Shown: positions 1 to 8,653 of the stretch, piece by piece
Position numbering within the stretch: the first letter of the stretch is position 1
Layout of the letters: every line of letters starts with the position of its first letter
Source of the DNA: an uncultured Bacteroidales bacterium
Lineage (GTDB): Bacteria; Bacteroidota; Bacteroidia; Bacteroidales; UBA932
DNA: 64,000 nucleotides
Reading direction: 5' to 3'
Assembly (NCBI GenBank): GCA_946405435.1
Contig: CAMJHF010000015.1
Location: 1-64,000 of the forward strand
Position numbers and translations under genes: made by a program
Notes under the pieces: generated by a model
What the model was told of the DNA's origin: nothing
The model's database searches: none
Seen by the model: the letters and a program-made list of their open reading frames with translations, nothing else

Positions 1-534
1 GAGAACACGCCCATCGGCACCATCCCCGTGGATGCCATCTACACTCCTATCCGCAAGGTCAACTGGAGCGTGGACAACTGGCGTGTCGAGCAGAAGACCG
101 ACTACGAGAAGCTTACCATCGAAGTGGTCACCGACGGATCCATAAGCCCCGAGAGTGCACTCGAGGAAGCTGCCAACATACTGATTTACCATTTCAGGCT
201 CTTTACCGACGACAAGAAAGTCCCCATCGAGAACGCAGTGGAGTCATCTGCCAGCGAGCTTGACGAGGAGTCCCTCCGCACAAGGCATCTGCTGATGTCC
301 AAACTGGCGGACGTAGGTCTTTCGGTGCGCGCCTTCAACTGCCTCAAAGCGGCTGAGATCGAGACCTTTGCAGATCTCGTTTCCTACACCCGCCCCGAGC
401 TCATGAAGTTCCGCAACTTCGGCCGCAAGAGCCTTCACGAAATCGAGCTTCTTGTCGAGAAGATGAAGCTCGAGTTCGGAATGGACGTAACCAAGTATAA
501 TATCGAACCCAAGAAAAAAATTGAAATTCAGTAG
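1..534 (+). CDS. rpoA: DNA-directed RNA polymerase subunit alpha, C-terminal part (5' end outside window)
   Basis: Frame open from base 1 ([42 protein letters not shown]...); alpha-CTD motif; followed directly by rplQ. Confidence 0.97.
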   Translation, partial: ENTPIGTIPVDAIYTPIRKVNWSVDNWRVEQKTDYEKLTIEVVTDGSISPESALEEAANILIYHFRLFTDDKKVPIENAVESSASELDEESLRTRHLLMSKLADVGLSVRAFNCLKAAEIETFADLVSYTRPELMKFRNFGRKSLHEIELLVEKMKLEFGMDVTKYNIEPKKKIEIQ

Positions 535-536
535 AG

Positions 537-1022
537 ATGAGACACAATAAAGCTATCAATCATCTTGGACGTCAGAGCGGTCACCGCAAGGCCATGCTCG
601 CCAATATGGCATCTTCCCTGATCCTGCACAAGCGCATCAACACTACCGTAGCCAAGGCCAAGGCCCTCAAGAGCTACGTTGAGCCGCTTATCACCAAATC
701 CAAGGAGGATACCACCCACTCCCGCCGTGTAGTGTTCAGCTACCTCAAGGACAAGAACGCTGTTGCAGAGCTCTTCCGCACCATCGCTCCCAAGGTGGCC
801 GACCGTCCGGGCGGATACACCCGTGTGCTTCACACCGGTTTCCGTCAGGGAGATGCCGCCGAAATGGCTCTGATCGAGCTCGTTGACTTCAACGAGGCCG
901 CTCTTGCAAGCGCTCCCAAGGCCGCCAAGAAGACGACCCGCCGCAGCCGCGCAAAGAAGGCCGAGGCCCCCGCAGAGGCAGCGCCCGAACAGGCCCCCGA
1001 GCAGGCACCTCAGGCGGAGTAA
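537..1022 (+). CDS. rplQ: 50S ribosomal protein L17 with Ala/Glu-rich C-terminal tail
   Basis: [52 protein letters not shown] is the L17 signature. Confidence 0.97.
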   Translation: MRHNKAINHLGRQSGHRKAMLANMASSLILHKRINTTVAKAKALKSYVEPLITKSKEDTTHSRRVVFSYLKDKNAVAELFRTIAPKVADRPGGYTRVLHTGFRQGDAAEMALIELVDFNEAALASAPKAAKKTTRRSRAKKAEAPAEAAPEQAPEQAPQAE

Positions 1023-1039
1023 GACGCCCCAGGAACTGA

Positions 1040-1078
1040 AGCCCCGACCAGAGTAGAACAAGGCCGGGGCTTTGTTTT
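1040..1078 (+). terminator. Rho-independent-like terminator after rplQ
   Basis: AAGCCCCG...CGGGGCTT followed by TGTTTTTC. Confidence 0.75.
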
Positions 1079-1126
1079 TCATATATATTTTTATTACTTT
1101 AGCGGTATAAAAACAAACTAACCTAT

Positions 1127-3340
1127 ATGAATTCTCTATTCTATGCAGTCCCTTGCGCCTCTCTGGTCGCACTGCTTTTCGCCTTCATCTTCTATCGTCA
1201 GATGAAGAAGCAGGATGAAGGGACACCCACCATGAGGCAGATAGCCCAGTACGTCCGCGAGGGCGCCATGGCCTACCTCAAGCAGCAGTACAAAGTGGTC
1301 GTCATCGTCTTCGCAATCATGGCCGTGTTCTTTGCCATACTTGCTTATGTGTTCCACGTACAGAACCCCTGGGTACCGTTCGCATTCCTTACCGGCGGTT
1401 TCTTCAGCGGACTGGCAGGTTTCATTGGCATGAAGACCGCGACTTTCGCTTCCGGACGCACAGCCAACGCCGCCCGCCGCAGCCTCAATGCAGGCCTCAA
1501 GGTGGCATTCCGCAGCGGCGCCGTCATGGGACTTACCGTCGTGGGTCTTGGCCTCCTGGACATTGCACTTTGGTATATCCTGCTCAATGCCTTCATTGTG
1601 GAAGCTACTGAGGCTCAGAAGCTTGTTGTTATTACCACCACTATGCTCACCTTCGGCATGGGTGCTTCTACCCAGGCCCTCTTCGCCCGTGTGGGCGGCG
1701 GTATCTACACCAAGGCCGCCGACGTAGGCGCCGACATCGTGGGCAAGGTCGAGAGCGACCTCCCCGAGGACGATCCCCGCAACCCCGCCACCATCGCCGA
1801 CAACGTGGGCGACAACGTGGGTGACGTGGCCGGCATGGGCGCCGACCTGTACGAGAGCTACTGCGGCTCCATCCTCAGTACCATGGCGCTTGGCGCCTCC
1901 GCGTTCTACATGGCAGGCCCCGAGATGCAGACCAAGGCTATCCTGGCCCCTATGCTCATCGCGGCCGTGGGCGTGGTGCTGTCCGTTGTCAGCATCTTCA
2001 CCGTGCGCACCAAAGAGGGTGCAGGTATGGCGCAGCTGCTCAAGAGCATGAGCTTCGGTACCAACCTTGCCGCCATCCTGAGCGGCGTGGCTACCTTCGG
2101 CATACTCGCCCTGGTGTTCGGCACCGGCAACAACGACTGGTGGCACTTCTCCTGCTCGGTGGTATCCGGCCTCATTGCCGGAGTCGTCATCGGCAAGGCC
2201 ACAGAGTATTACACCTCTCACTCATACAAGCCCACCCAGAAGCTTGCAGAGGCGTCCAAGACAGGTCCTGCCACCGTCATCATCAACGGTGTCGGCCTGG
2301 GCATGATCTCCACCGCCATCCCCGTGATAGCCATCGTAGTGGCCATCGTGCTTGCATATCTCTTCGCAATCGGCTTCGACGTGCAGAACATGATGACCGC
2401 CACCAACCTTTCCAAGGGTCTGTACGGTGTGGCCATAGCTGCCGTGGGCATGCTGTCCACCCTGGGCATTACCCTTGCAACCGATGCCTACGGCCCCATA
2501 GCGGACAATGCTGGCGGCAATGCCCAGATGAGCGAACTGGAGCCCGAAGTGCGTGAGCGCACCGACGTGCTCGACGCCCTGGGCAACACCACTGCCGCCA
2601 CCGGCAAGGGATTCGCCATTGGTTCCGCAGCCCTTACCGCACTGGCTCTGCTGGCATCCTACATAGAAGAGATTAAAATTGCGCTGGAGCGTGCCGGCGC
2701 CATGGTTTCCGGCGTTGCCGGCCAGGTGAAGGCCGCGGAGGCATCTATCCTCGATATCCTCAACAACTACAATGTATCCCTGATGAATCCCACCGTACTT
2801 GCCGGCGTGTTCATCGGCTCCATGATGGCCTTCCTGTTCTGCGGTCTTACCATGAACGCAGTGGGACGTGCCGCTTCCAAGATGGTAGTTGAGGTCCGCC
2901 GCCAGTTCCGCGAGATCAAGGGCATCCTCACCGGTGAGGGCACTCCCGATTACAAGCGCTGCGTGGAGATTTCCACCAAGGCTGCCCAGCATGAAATGCT
3001 CGGTCCTTCGCTGCTTGCCATCATAGTGCCTGTTGTGGTGGGCCTGGTGCTCGGCGTTGCCGGCGTGCTCGGTCTGCTCATCGGTGGCCTTGGCGCAGGC
3101 TTCGTGCTTGCAGTGTTCATGTCCAATTCCGGCGGAGCATGGGACAATGCCAAGAAGTTCGTTGAAGAAGGACACTTCGGCGGCAAGAACTCCGACTGCC
3201 ACCACGCCACCGTGGTGGGCGACACCGTGGGCGACCCGTTCAAGGACACCAGCGGTCCTTCGCTGAACATCCTCATCAAGCTCATGAGCATGGTGAGCAT
3301 CGTGATGGCCGGCCTTACCGCCAGTTTCCACCTGCTGTAG
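1127..3340 (+). CDS. hppA: Membrane-bound ion-translocating pyrophosphatase
   Basis: Polytopic; [47 protein letters not shown] and [22 protein letters not shown] motifs. Confidence 0.96.
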   Translation: MNSLFYAVPCASLVALLFAFIFYRQMKKQDEGTPTMRQIAQYVREGAMAYLKQQYKVVVIVFAIMAVFFAILAYVFHVQNPWVPFAFLTGGFFSGLAGFIGMKTATFASGRTANAARRSLNAGLKVAFRSGAVMGLTVVGLGLLDIALWYILLNAFIVEATEAQKLVVITTTMLTFGMGASTQALFARVGGGIYTKAADVGADIVGKVESDLPEDDPRNPATIADNVGDNVGDVAGMGADLYESYCGSILSTMALGASAFYMAGPEMQTKAILAPMLIAAVGVVLSVVSIFTVRTKEGAGMAQLLKSMSFGTNLAAILSGVATFGILALVFGTGNNDWWHFSCSVVSGLIAGVVIGKATEYYTSHSYKPTQKLAEASKTGPATVIINGVGLGMISTAIPVIAIVVAIVLAYLFAIGFDVQNMMTATNLSKGLYGVAIAAVGMLSTLGITLATDAYGPIADNAGGNAQMSELEPEVRERTDVLDALGNTTAATGKGFAIGSAALTALALLASYIEEIKIALERAGAMVSGVAGQVKAAEASILDILNNYNVSLMNPTVLAGVFIGSMMAFLFCGLTMNAVGRAASKMVVEVRRQFREIKGILTGEGTPDYKRCVEISTKAAQHEMLGPSLLAIIVPVVVGLVLGVAGVLGLLIGGLGAGFVLAVFMSNSGGAWDNAKKFVEEGHFGGKNSDCHHATVVGDTVGDPFKDTSGPSLNILIKLMSMVSIVMAGLTASFHLL

Positions 3341-3359
3341 GACTTTTCTTTTGACTGAC

Positions 3360-3402
3360 TAACGGGCAGGGTCTCTTTTAAGCCGGAGACCTTGCCCGTT
3401 TT
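3360..3402 (+). terminator. Terminator hairpin after hppA
   Basis: AACGGGCAGGGTCTC...GAGACCTTGCCCGTTTT near-perfect inverted repeat. Confidence 0.65.
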
Positions 3403-3448
3403 GGTATTTATCCTTAACTTTGCTGCGGTGAAAGGAAATAACTATGAC

Positions 3449-3925
3449 ATGGAAGCTTTGTTCCGGCAGCATTTCAGGCCGTTGTGTCTCTATGCCCTGC
3501 ACTATCTGGAAGATGCAGATGACGCCGAGGACATTGTTCAGGAGTGCTTCCTTTCGCTGTGGCAAAGCAAACCTGACAACCCGAAACCATGGCTTTACAC
3601 TGCGGTGCGCAACCGGTGCATAGACCGCCTGCGCTCGCACCGCGCCTTTGATTCCGTCCCTGAAGATCTGGCCGAAGAACTCTCTTTTGATGAAATAGTC
3701 TCCCGAAGCGAGCGCGAAGCACGCCTGTGGTCTGCGGTGGAGGCCCTTCCGGAACAGCGTCGCCGCTGCCTTGTGATGGCCAAGCGCGACAATATGACTT
3801 ACAGCGAGATCGCTTCCGAGCTCGGGTTGTCGGAGAATACAGTCCGCAACCATATCTCACGTGCACTGAATACCCTTCGCGGTGCCGGTTCAAAAGATTT
3901 CCTGTTTATTCTGTCATTTTTTTGA
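3449..3925 (+). CDS. ECF-type RNA polymerase sigma-70 factor
   Basis: MEALFRQHFRPLCLYALHYLEDADDAEDIVQECFLSLW...; sigma-4 HTH MTYSEIASELGLSENTVRNHISRAL; next to a FecR gene. Confidence 0.92.
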   Translation: MEALFRQHFRPLCLYALHYLEDADDAEDIVQECFLSLWQSKPDNPKPWLYTAVRNRCIDRLRSHRAFDSVPEDLAEELSFDEIVSRSEREARLWSAVEALPEQRRRCLVMAKRDNMTYSEIASELGLSENTVRNHISRALNTLRGAGSKDFLFILSFF

Positions 3926-3970
3926 TTCTGCGATGGTACTTTTTGAGCAAAACTCCGTCTTAAGGTCATA

Positions 3971-4753
3971 ATGGACAGACTAAATTTTGTTTTAACTCAT
4001 TTCAAGGAGGGACGTTTTGACGCCCGTCGCGCATACAGGCGGTTCCGTGCCATGGCCTCGGACCACGCCAAGGCGTGGCCCCGCTGGTGGCGTCCGGCAG
4101 TATTGTCGCTCTCTTTCGCCGCCATCGCGGCACTGCTTTTCTTCCGCTGGCAGGGAGCTGTCACGGAATACAAGGCAATTGATATAGTTCAGAGTTTTAC
4201 CCTCAAGGACGGAAGCCGCGTGACGCTCGCTCCCGGTTCCACCCTTGCTCTTCGGGCGCACCGGAACCCCCGTGCCGTGAGCATGAGGGGCAGGGTGTAT
4301 TTTGAAGTCGCGCACGACGAAGCGCATCCTTTCACCGTGGATGTCCCCGGAGCCAGGGTGCAGGTGCTCGGCACCAGGTTCCAGGTCTTGCAGGACAGCC
4401 TCGGCTCCAGGGTAGATGTGACAAGTGGCCGCGTGCGCCTGAGCTGCGGCAATGCTTCTGAAATACTCACGGCAGGGCAGTCGGCGTCGGCCTCGGCAGA
4501 CACCGTGGTACGTGTTCCGTCAACGCCGAATCCCTCGGCATGGGCGACGAAGACCTTCGTATATGAAGCTGAGCCTCTTGGAGAAGTTATGAAGGAGTTG
4601 TCGGCGTACTTTGGCGAGAATCTGTCCACCGCTTCTCCCGGAAGGCTCCTGACGGCCAAGTTCGGGGCGGAAGAATCTCTTGATGAAATAATAGGACTGA
4701 TCGAAAGCGCACTTGGCGTGTCCATAACCAGGGAGTCGGGAGGAACGAAGTGA
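3971..4753 (+). CDS. FecR-family anti-sigma factor
   Basis: Single TM followed by LKDGSRVTLAPGSTLALR...GRVYFEVAHDEAHPFTVDVPGARVQVLGTRFQV. Confidence 0.9.
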   Translation: MDRLNFVLTHFKEGRFDARRAYRRFRAMASDHAKAWPRWWRPAVLSLSFAAIAALLFFRWQGAVTEYKAIDIVQSFTLKDGSRVTLAPGSTLALRAHRNPRAVSMRGRVYFEVAHDEAHPFTVDVPGARVQVLGTRFQVLQDSLGSRVDVTSGRVRLSCGNASEILTAGQSASASADTVVRVPSTPNPSAWATKTFVYEAEPLGEVMKELSAYFGENLSTASPGRLLTAKFGAEESLDEIIGLIESALGVSITRESGGTK

Positions 4754-5289
4754 TGAGGGTTAAGATTCTGATTATGACGGCGCTGCTGGCGGCAGTCGCC
4801 GTGTCTTGCGGCCGCAAGCTTCCGGAGCCTTCCATAGGATGGCCTGCGCAGCGCGCCATTGACGCTTTGATGGGTGAGTATGTCGCCGATACTCTTATGT
4901 GGGAGGGGCCGGAAGTGAATCTCGCTGAGATTGAGAAGAAGCTGGCGGAACAACATTCCTTCACTGTGTATGTTTATCGTGACGATATCTCCAATGGCAA
5001 CGGTTATTTTTCTATTCCGGTAGTCTGCAGCGTGCGATATACTCAATATCCGCAGACAGGGTATGTTTCTGTCCGGTTCAAAGCAGAGAAAGACGGAACC
5101 CTGTCGTTCGAGATAATTGACTCTTTCATTCAGCTTGGCCGCCTGGAAGAGCCGGAAGTGACATTTGCAGATGGCCGTCTGACTTTGTCTTATATGACGG
5201 AAGTGCTTGTGATGCCTGGCCGTGAATACATCGAGGGGCGCATGACCAGCGTGTGGCGCTGCATATCATCAAAGGAGAGAGAGCAATGA
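4750..5289 (+). CDS. Hypothetical lipoprotein between anti-sigma factor and TonB receptor
   Basis: Lipobox-like signal (TALLAAVAVSCG); overlaps both neighbours by 4 bp. Confidence 0.7.
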   Translation: MMRVKILIMTALLAAVAVSCGRKLPEPSIGWPAQRAIDALMGEYVADTLMWEGPEVNLAEIEKKLAEQHSFTVYVYRDDISNGNGYFSIPVVCSVRYTQYPQTGYVSVRFKAEKDGTLSFEIIDSFIQLGRLEEPEVTFADGRLTLSYMTEVLVMPGREYIEGRMTSVWRCISSKEREQ

Positions 5290-7715
5290 AGAAGTTGATG
5301 ATTATATTGCTGGCCGTGGCCATTTCGCTTCCTTCTTTTGCGCAAAAGACAGTCAGGGAAGGATTGGACCAGCTCGAAAAGCGCTATGGAGTGCACTTCG
5401 TGTACGATTCCACCCTGCCCCTGGATTCGGCTTACGGCGGAAAGGCCCTCGATTCCAGAGGTTTTCGGACCAATCTGCGCCGGCTGTTGCAGGGGACCGG
5501 TCTTGACTTCGAGATACATAACCGGCAGGTGGTGCTTAAGCGCTTGCCGTCAGCAGTGAAAATATCGCCCGAACAGATGGCCTCTTTGTCTGAAGTGCAG
5601 CTGATTGACTCTGCAAAAGTGGTGGACTGGAGGGAACAGATGATGGATGTGCCAGCTCCCGGGAGCATAGGGCTGAGCCGCCTGGCGGTGCTTCAGGCTC
5701 CGGTCCTGTTCGGAGAGAAGGATGTGCTGAAGACGCTCCAGATGCTTCCAGGCGTGCAGGCTGCGTCCGAGGGATTCAGCGGCATCAGCGTCAGGGGCGG
5801 ATATGCCGACGAAAACCTTATCCTTCTGGACGGAGTTCCGGTGTACAATGCTGACCACTTGATGGGCTTGTTTTCCGTTTTTCCGGCCGAATCGGTGGGC
5901 GGGGTAACCCTTTATAAGGGGAACTTCCCGGCATGTTATGGCGGCCGCACTTCCTCTGTGGTCAGCGTAACGAGCGCCGAAGGCAACGGCACTGCCCTGA
6001 GGGGCAGCGTGACGGCGGGCCTGCTGGCAAGCAAACTGCATCTTGACGGCCCGATAGACAGCCTTACGCGCTTTTCCTTCAGTGGGAGAGTTCTCCACAC
6101 CATGCTTGCCGAGCCGCTTCTGCTGTGCCTGGATTCTTCGTCCAACCTTTGGTTCTACGACCTCAGCGGACGCCTCGACCGCGACCTGTCGCCTTCCGAC
6201 AAGCTGTCGCTTACGGTCTACAACGGATGTGACCTGTACCGGGATGACAGGAAGGGAGCTGAATTCCAAAGAGAGTACGACCGGAATTTCGCTCCGCTGG
6301 ACAAATATATCTACACCGACAATCACTATCTGTATGTCTGGGGCAACACTCTTGCGGCTCTGCGGTGGACTCATTCCAAAGAGCTGAATGTCGCTCTGGC
6401 ATACTCCCGTTACGGAATAAGGGACATGAGGACAGGTACGGTGGATACGGATCTGGAAGGGGATCTGCATTCCGGCAGCACAGCTACCCGGGCCGCTTCT
6501 GTTCTGCGCGACGTGCATCTGTCCGCCGGCTACAAGACAGAGAACTTTGATCTGGGGGCGCATTATGCCCTGCATCTTTTCAGCCCCGGCGGGCGTACAC
6601 GCCATATTTCGGAGACAGAAAATGGGGCGAGCGTCACCGACAGCCTGTTCTGGCTTGTGCGGCCGGAAACTACAGTTTCCCACGAAGCGGCGGTATGGGG
6701 AGAAGGTAATATCGGCATCGGAGACCACTTGTCCCTTCATCCCGGACTGCGCATGAGTCTTTTCATGTCCTTCGGGAAGGCATGGTTCATTCCTGAACCC
6801 CGCTTCAGCGTCCGCTGGATGCCGTCGGAGGCCTGGCTGGCCGAGGCCGGCTACACACGCATGTCCCAGTGCATGCACCGTATTCCGTCGCTTTTCTCGA
6901 TCATGCCGGGAGATGAATGGAGACCGATCTCGGCATCCTTGCCTCCGATGACTTCCGATCAGCTGTCTGCAAGTTTGCGCTTCTCTGGCATCGAAGGATG
7001 GGATTTCTCGGCGGAAGCTTATTACAAGAACTTGAACGGAGTCGCGGAATACCGCAACAGCTACTCAACGCTTGGCTCCAGCTATGCCATGTGGTCCTCC
7101 ATCGTGGCCTCCGGGCAGGGCCGGGCGTGGGGCACCGAACTGCTGGCCCGCAAAACCTCCGGCCGCCTCACCGGCTGGCTTGGCTATACCCTTTCCTGGG
7201 CGGACCGTCAATTCGCGGACGGCAGTGTGGGCGGGGGCCGGCGCTTCCCGGCTTCTACCGACAGGAGGCACCGTATCAATCTGTGCCTTACATATAATTT
7301 CAACGAGCACACCGATCTCACGGCAGCCTGGACTTTTGCTTCCGGAGCTCCCATGACCGTCCCTTCGCACTACGTACGTATATTCAGCGAACCTTCCCAG
7401 AATTATTATAAGGAATACCGGGATGTCCTGTATGCTTCGGCGGCTGGCGGCTGGAGGCTTCCCCCTGTGCACCGTGCCGATGTGAGCGTAAATTTCCGGA
7501 AGCCGCTGCACCGGGGAGACAGAGTCTGGAGCTTCGGTATCTATAATCTCTATGGCAGCCGTAACGGCGAGATATATTATCTGACGGCCACGCATAGCTA
7601 CAGCAGTCCCGGAGTTCCGGGATACAGCACTTCCTATCCTGACGGCACTCCGGCTGTTATGAGGAATTCCGTCCTTATGTTCCTGCCTACTGTATCATAT
7701 ACACGCAATTTCTGA
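5286..7715 (+). CDS. STN-domain TonB-dependent outer-membrane receptor
   Basis: N-terminal STN-like segment (VREGLDQLEKRYGVHFVYD), plug (GGYADENLILLDGVPVYNADHLMGLFSVFPAESV), C-terminal SYTRNF. Confidence 0.9.
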   Translation: MKKLMIILLAVAISLPSFAQKTVREGLDQLEKRYGVHFVYDSTLPLDSAYGGKALDSRGFRTNLRRLLQGTGLDFEIHNRQVVLKRLPSAVKISPEQMASLSEVQLIDSAKVVDWREQMMDVPAPGSIGLSRLAVLQAPVLFGEKDVLKTLQMLPGVQAASEGFSGISVRGGYADENLILLDGVPVYNADHLMGLFSVFPAESVGGVTLYKGNFPACYGGRTSSVVSVTSAEGNGTALRGSVTAGLLASKLHLDGPIDSLTRFSFSGRVLHTMLAEPLLLCLDSSSNLWFYDLSGRLDRDLSPSDKLSLTVYNGCDLYRDDRKGAEFQREYDRNFAPLDKYIYTDNHYLYVWGNTLAALRWTHSKELNVALAYSRYGIRDMRTGTVDTDLEGDLHSGSTATRAASVLRDVHLSAGYKTENFDLGAHYALHLFSPGGRTRHISETENGASVTDSLFWLVRPETTVSHEAAVWGEGNIGIGDHLSLHPGLRMSLFMSFGKAWFIPEPRFSVRWMPSEAWLAEAGYTRMSQCMHRIPSLFSIMPGDEWRPISASLPPMTSDQLSASLRFSGIEGWDFSAEAYYKNLNGVAEYRNSYSTLGSSYAMWSSIVASGQGRAWGTELLARKTSGRLTGWLGYTLSWADRQFADGSVGGGRRFPASTDRRHRINLCLTYNFNEHTDLTAAWTFASGAPMTVPSHYVRIFSEPSQNYYKEYRDVLYASAAGGWRLPPVHRADVSVNFRKPLHRGDRVWSFGIYNLYGSRNGEIYYLTATHSYSSPGVPGYSTSYPDGTPAVMRNSVLMFLPTVSYTRNF

Positions 7716-8653
7716 TGAGACGATATATTTTTCTGCTGATAATGCTGCTGCCGGTGGTCTCGTGCAGCCAGATGATAGTGCCGGAGCCCGCAGGTGCCGA
7801 CAGGATACTGTGCCTTAATGCGAGACTCTATACGGCTGATACTTTGCATACTGTGTCGGCCTGCTACGGCTGCCGGACTGGCGTAGAGCCTGCACCGGGG
7901 ACCGTGGTGGTGTGTTTTGTGAACGGCGTCCGGGTGGATGAAGAGGTGGCCGACTCGCTCGGAGACGCGCAGCTCCGTGCCCGGATTGAGCCGGGCGATA
8001 CTGTATGCGTTACTGCGGATGCTCCGCTTGCGCCATACGTCAGCGCCAAAACGGTGGCTCCTCTCCCTCCTGTAATCGGGCATGCCGGTATAGCCTTGAT
8101 CGACGGATCTCACCAAGTATGCCTGCAAGTGGCGGACAATTCTCCCGAAGAGGATTATTTTGTCGTAAAACTCTACGAGGACGTCCTGATATATAACCAG
8201 GACGGCGGCGAAGTCGTGCTGCATGAAAGGACCGGGGCGCAGGTCCGGGGAGAACAAGGGCGTGTGTTCAGCGACCATGCCTTTGCGGGGGCGGCCAAGA
8301 CAATGAATATCAGTTGCGACAGTAACAGATATTCTTACTTGTACAAGCCCTATGGCTCTTATGATTATGAAGTTAGCGAGAAACAGCGGTTTGCGCTCGA
8401 GACGTCGATGCGCCTGCGTCTGTGCTCCCTGTGCGCCGAGGACTATTGGACGTCATTCCTGCTTTCCGGCGACACCTGGGACGGATTTGAGAATCCCCTG
8501 GACCAGATAGGCAGCGCCATGGTATATCCATGCAACGTCGACGGCGGCGCAGGCCTTGTGGCAGTGCGCAGTTGTGCGGAAGTAGTGCTCCCGTATGCAG
8601 AAGTCATCATGGACGGTTCAGGGCGCATGCTGTCCGACCGCTACTTGTTCTGA
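7715..8653 (+). CDS. DUF4249-like lipoprotein
   Basis: Lipobox LLPVVSCSQ; downstream partner position after a TonB receptor; overall layout typical of DUF4249. Confidence 0.7.
   Translation: MRRYIFLLIMLLPVVSCSQMIVPEPAGADRILCLNARLYTADTLHTVSACYGCRTGVEPAPGTVVVCFVNGVRVDEEVADSLGDAQLRARIEPGDTVCVTADAPLAPYVSAKTVAPLPPVIGHAGIALIDGSHQVCLQVADNSPEEDYFVVKLYEDVLIYNQDGGEVVLHERTGAQVRGEQGRVFSDHAFAGAAKTMNISCDSNRYSYLYKPYGSYDYEVSEKQRFALETSMRLRLCSLCAEDYWTSFLLSGDTWDGFENPLDQIGSAMVYPCNVDGGAGLVAVRSCAEVVLPYAEVIMDGSGRMLSDRYLF

Noticed and set aside
1136-3331. Long antisense ORFs in hppA
   Set aside because: His/Gly-rich shadow frames opposite a well-supported gene.
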